Below are positions 8,895 to 10,999 of a stretch of 10,999 nucleotides of DNA, piece by piece (position 1 is the stretch's first letter; each line of letters starts with the position of its first letter). The notes under the pieces were generated by a model. It saw only the letters and a list, made by a program, of their open reading frames with translations. It had not been told where the DNA came from and made no database searches. A program made the position numbers and the translations under genes. Source of the stretch: an uncultured bacterium (GTDB taxonomy: Bacteria; Actinomycetota; Thermoleophilia; BMS3ABIN01). The DNA is taken from the NCBI GenBank assembly GCA_913009925.1, contig CAJVWY010000021.1, positions 1-10,999 on the forward strand, written 5' to 3'.

Positions 8895-10004
8895 TCAGGA
8901 AGAGAGCCGGACAGGCATTATCAGGTAGAGAAAGGCATCGCTGCTTCCTTTCAACAGCCCCGGCCTCAGCGGGCTTATCAGCCGCAAGACCACTTTCTCC
9001 TCAGACACGCTCTCGATGCCGTCCCTGAGAAACTCGGGGTTGAAGCCGATCTCCACTTCTTCGTCCTTGAAGGGAACCGGCAGGCTTTCCCGTGCTTCAC
9101 CCACCTGGGGCGTCAGAGCCGATACTACCAGTTTTCCCTCTTCCAGCTTGAGGCGCAGGGGGGCGTTCTTCTGGGCCATCAGACCTACCCGCCTCACCAC
9201 CTCCAACAATTCTTCCCGATCTATCTCGACCTCGTATTTAAATTCCTCCGGAAGCAGCTGCTGGTAGTTGGGAAACTTCCCCTCTATCAGCCTCGATGTG
9301 AGCAGGATGTCCGCCGACCCGAAAATTATCTGCCCGTCGGCCACACCCACGCTCACTTTTTCCTCTTCACCGGCGCCGCAAAGACGCGCCAGCTCTTCCA
9401 GCGAGGCCCTCGGGACTATCACTTCCTTTTTCTCCGCTACAGTACTCTTTACCTCCGTCTCCCTGACACTCAGCCGGTAGCTGTCCGTAGCCACCATCTT
9501 TATCTTGTCCTGGGAGAACTTCACCAGCACACCGGTCAGCACCGGCCTGGTCTCATCCCTGGAGGCGGCCCGCGCCACCGTGTTGACCGTCTGGATCATC
9601 GGCCCCGCCTCTACCTCGAACGCCCCGTCCTCCGGCATTGACGGCAGCCTGGGAAAGTCATCGGCCGGAAGACAGTTGACCTTAAAATCTGCGCTGGAAG
9701 AAGTTATCTCCGCCATCTGTTCCTTCTCATTGAAATCTATCTTCACATCTCCCACCGGCATGCTCCGCACGATGTCGGTCACCAGCCGGCCGGGCAGAAC
9801 AGCGGCCCCTTCCTTTTCCACCACTGCTTTCAGGGAGAGGCGAAGGGAGAGCTCCATATCCGTACTCGCCAGCTCCACAGTGTCTTTCCCTTTGGTCTCC
9901 ATGCGGATTCCCGACAGGACAGGAACGGTTGTTTTGGTGGCCACGGTCTTGAGTGAAGTCTGAAGTTTCTCGAGAATCAGGTCTTTCGGACAGGTTATAC
10001 GCAT
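8895..10004 (-). CDS. dnaN: DNA polymerase III beta subunit, sliding clamp
   Basis: DnaN forms a ring-shaped dimer around DNA and tethers the replicative polymerase and many repair factors. The 369-residue protein has the family length and three clamp domains (about 1-120, 130-250, 250-369). Recognisable blocks are LSGIRMET near the start, SRDETRPVLTGV in domain II, ATDSYRLSVRE at about 172-182, IEGKFPNYQQLLP, and the C-terminal YLIMPVRL with Met363, part of the pocket that binds clamp-interacting peptides. The wording of RPVLTGV, ATDSYRLSVRE and GEARESLPV resembles actinobacterial clamps. The ATG at 10004 has an excellent GGAGG ribosome-binding site 7 bases upstream. The gene follows the putative origin directly, is probably transcribed from a promoter with TATAAT at 10041-10046, and leads into recF after 32 bp. 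Confidence 0.98.
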   Translation of the reverse strand: MRITCPKDLILEKLQTSLKTVATKTTVPVLSGIRMETKGKDTVELASTDMELSLRLSLKAVVEKEGAAVLPGRLVTDIVRSMPVGDVKIDFNEKEQMAEITSSSADFKVNCLPADDFPRLPSMPEDGAFEVEAGPMIQTVNTVARAASRDETRPVLTGVLVKFSQDKIKMVATDSYRLSVRETEVKSTVAEKKEVIVPRASLEELARLCGAGEEEKVSVGVADGQIIFGSADILLTSRLIEGKFPNYQQLLPEEFKYEVEIDREELLEVVRRVGLMAQKNAPLRLKLEEGKLVVSALTPQVGEARESLPVPFKDEEVEIGFNPEFLRDGIESVSEEKVVLRLISPLRPGLLKGSSDAFLYLIMPVRLSS

Positions 10005-10020
10005 ACACCGGCCTCCAGTG

Positions 10021-10066
10021 GATTATGATTATTAATATCTATTATATTCATAATCATATTAATAAT
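10021..10066. repeat. Two interleaved inverted repeats in the AT-rich tract
   Basis: GATTATGA (10021-10028) pairs perfectly with TCATAATC (10048-10055). ATTATTAATAT (10028-10038) pairs perfectly with ATATTAATAAT (10056-10066). The arms interleave, so only one of the two hairpins can form at a time. Low sequence complexity makes some symmetry likely by chance, but an 11-bp perfect arm is notable. Confidence 0.6.
10041..10062 (-). promoter_or_regulatory. Candidate dnaN promoter inside the unwinding tract
   Basis: A perfect TATAAT is read on the minus strand (complement of 10041-10046), placing a start near 10034 and a leader of about 30 nt that includes the GGAGG of dnaN. The -35 side is only AT-rich (TTATTA or CTTATT at 16-17 bp spacing). 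In such AT-rich sequence a TATAAT can also occur by chance. The promoter would lie inside the putative DNA unwinding element. Confidence 0.45.
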
Positions 10067-10261
10067 AAGGACGGACAAAATCTGTGGAAAACATTAAAAA
10101 ACCCTGCAAATACAGTTGGAAAAAACATGTATACACCCGTTGATAAGCAATAGGACAATATGTGCCGGGATTGTTAATAAAACCCCCGTTGCCGCCAGAA
10201 CCGTGATAACTGTGGATATCCCGTCCAGGCATCAACACTTCATACCACGTTTACCAACGGT

Positions 10262-10898
10262 TTATCCACCGCGCCGTCCGGTATTCTTGAGTCTGCTGGT
10301 TATATGCTGCACCTGGTTATAGACATCCCGCTCTTCCTTGATCAGGTTGGAAATCTTGGTTATCGCGTGAATAACGGTCGTATGATCCCTGCCGCCGAAC
10401 TTGTCGCCGATACTGGACAGGGAGGAATCGGTAAGCTCGCGGCAGAGGTACATGGCGATCTGGCGGGGGAAGACTATGTTATGGCTTCGCTTGACACCCT
10501 TAAGGTCGGCCATGGAGATACCAGCGGAACGGCACACCTCGTTCTGGATCTGGTCTGTGTTTATCCTGGAATCCAGGTTCATGGGCAACAGGTCTTTCAG
10601 GGCCTCTTTGGTCAAGGGAAGGGTAATGTCCGAACCGGTGAGAGAGGCCAGGGCGACGACGCGGATAAGCGCCCCTTCGAGCTCGCGTATGTTGGCGGGG
10701 AAGCCGTTGGCGATGAATGTCAGCACCTCCCGGTCCTCGATGGCGATACCGTCCGCGGCTATCTTCATGCCCAGGATGGCGAGGCGGGTCTCCAGGTCCG
10801 GTGGCTGGATGTCCGTGATCAGGCCGGACTCGAAACGGCTGCGGAGCCGCTCCTCCAGTGTGGCGATTTCCCGGGGTGGACGGTCGCTGGAGATGGCG
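10262..10898 (-). CDS. dnaA: Chromosomal replication initiator DnaA, C-terminal 211 codons
   Basis: DnaA is the AAA+ initiator that binds DnaA boxes at oriC, opens the duplex and recruits the helicase. Only the C-terminal part is present. The frame is open to the adapter junction at 10898, beginning with AISSDRPPRE (sensor 1 region). It continues with LEERLRSRFESGLITDIQPP (arginine-finger region), NIRELEGALIRV (sensor 2 region), and domain IV with RQIAMYLCRELTDSS and the DnaA signature GGRDHTTVIHA that reads the boxes. The usual full length is about 450 residues, so roughly half is missing because the contig ends, not through mutation. A Met at 10768 is internal and is not the start. The stop TAA (10262-10264) overlaps a DnaA-box-like 9-mer. 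The gene points towards the putative origin, as is usual for dnaA. Confidence 0.97.
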
Positions 10899-10956
10899 AG
10901 ATCGGAAGAGCGTCGTGTAGGGAAAGAGTGTAGATCTCGGTGGTCGCCGTATCATT
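10899..10956 (-). other. Illumina P5/TruSeq adapter, right end (reverse complement)
   Basis: The sequence begins AGATCGGAAGAGCGTCGTGT and runs for 58 bases as the exact reverse complement of the P5 plus read-1 primer adapter. It truncates dnaA. With the copy at 91-148 it makes a false terminal inverted repeat of the contig. Confidence 0.98.
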
Positions 10957-10999
10957 AAAAAAAAAAAAAAGCAACCACGCGCCGTACACCGAGCTATCT
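10957..10999. other. Non-genomic junk at contig right end (A-run plus noise)
   Basis: Fourteen A (10957-10970) follow the adapter, the complement of the flow-cell oligo poly-T spacer. The last 29 bases are unrecognised and probably read noise past the template end. This is not biological sequence. Confidence 0.9.

Larger units (their letters stand above)
10005..10261. other. oriC: Putative chromosomal replication origin (oriC), dnaA-dnaN intergenic region
   Basis: This 257-bp region has no gene and sits between dnaA and dnaN, the usual place of oriC in actinobacteria and Firmicutes. Next to dnaN is a tract at 10022-10068 with only four G or C in 47 bases, in a GC-rich contig, fitting a DNA unwinding element. 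DnaA-box-like 9-mers (consensus TTATCCACA) are seen on the minus strand at 10083-10091 (TTTTCCACA) and 10211-10219 (ATATCCACA), each with one mismatch. Weaker ones lie at 10138-10146 (TTATCAACG) and 10172-10180 (TTATTAACA), each with two. One on the plus strand at 10262-10270 (TTATCCACC) overlaps the dnaA stop. No box is a perfect match. Function is inferred from position and motifs. Confidence 0.75.

Noticed and set aside
10262..10768. A complete 168-residue protein starting at the Met at 10768.
   Set aside because: The same frame continues upstream with conserved DnaA sequence (SSDRPPRE, RLRSRFE) to the adapter junction, so this Met is internal to dnaA.

Overview
The window is one assembled contig, and its genomic part is 149-10898. 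Both ends carry Illumina P5 adapter (91-148, and 10899-10956 in reverse), followed outwards by a T or A run and junk bases. The two end genes, fabK and dnaA, are therefore cut at the contig ends and are not biologically truncated. The DNA is GC-rich and every supported gene is on the minus strand. I favour a deep-branching, non-model actinobacterium. Reasons: DUF721 lies between recF and gyrB, DnaN and the DnaA C-terminus read like actinobacterial versions, and gyrA/gyrB lack TTA, CTA and TCA codons. Two features fit ordinary actinobacteria poorly, a GyrB with the long E. coli-type insertion and a FabK enoyl-ACP reductase, so the assignment is moderate only.

Reading along the minus strand (right to left), the window opens with the last 211 codons of dnaA (10262-10898). 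Next is a 257-bp intergenic region (10005-10261) that looks like the chromosomal origin. It holds a 47-bp tract of about 91% A+T with two interleaved inverted repeats, several DnaA-box-like 9-mers, and a perfect TATAAT for dnaN. Then follow dnaN (8895-10004), recF (7747-8862) and a short DUF721/DciA-like gene (7443-7754) that overlaps the recF stop. A gap of about 215 bp carries a good sigma70-type promoter, a long untranslated leader and a small dyad. It precedes gyrB (4791-7226) and gyrA (2321-4789), whose stop and start are one base apart. After a 128-bp gap come three type II fatty acid synthesis genes: fabZ (1752-2192), fabH (710-1696) and the first 172 codons of fabK (149-666).

The locus joins replication initiation (DnaA, origin, clamp, RecF, putative helicase loader, gyrase) to membrane lipid synthesis (dehydratase, condensing enzyme, enoyl reductase). 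Genes from dnaN to fabK run away from the putative origin, co-oriented with leftward replication. I found no mobile element, CRISPR array, tRNA, rRNA or convincing intrinsic terminator, and no new defence or secretion system. The points most worth a second look are the origin architecture, the gyrB leader, the GyrB insertion, the natural Ala in the GyrA quinolone region, and the fab genes placed after gyrA.
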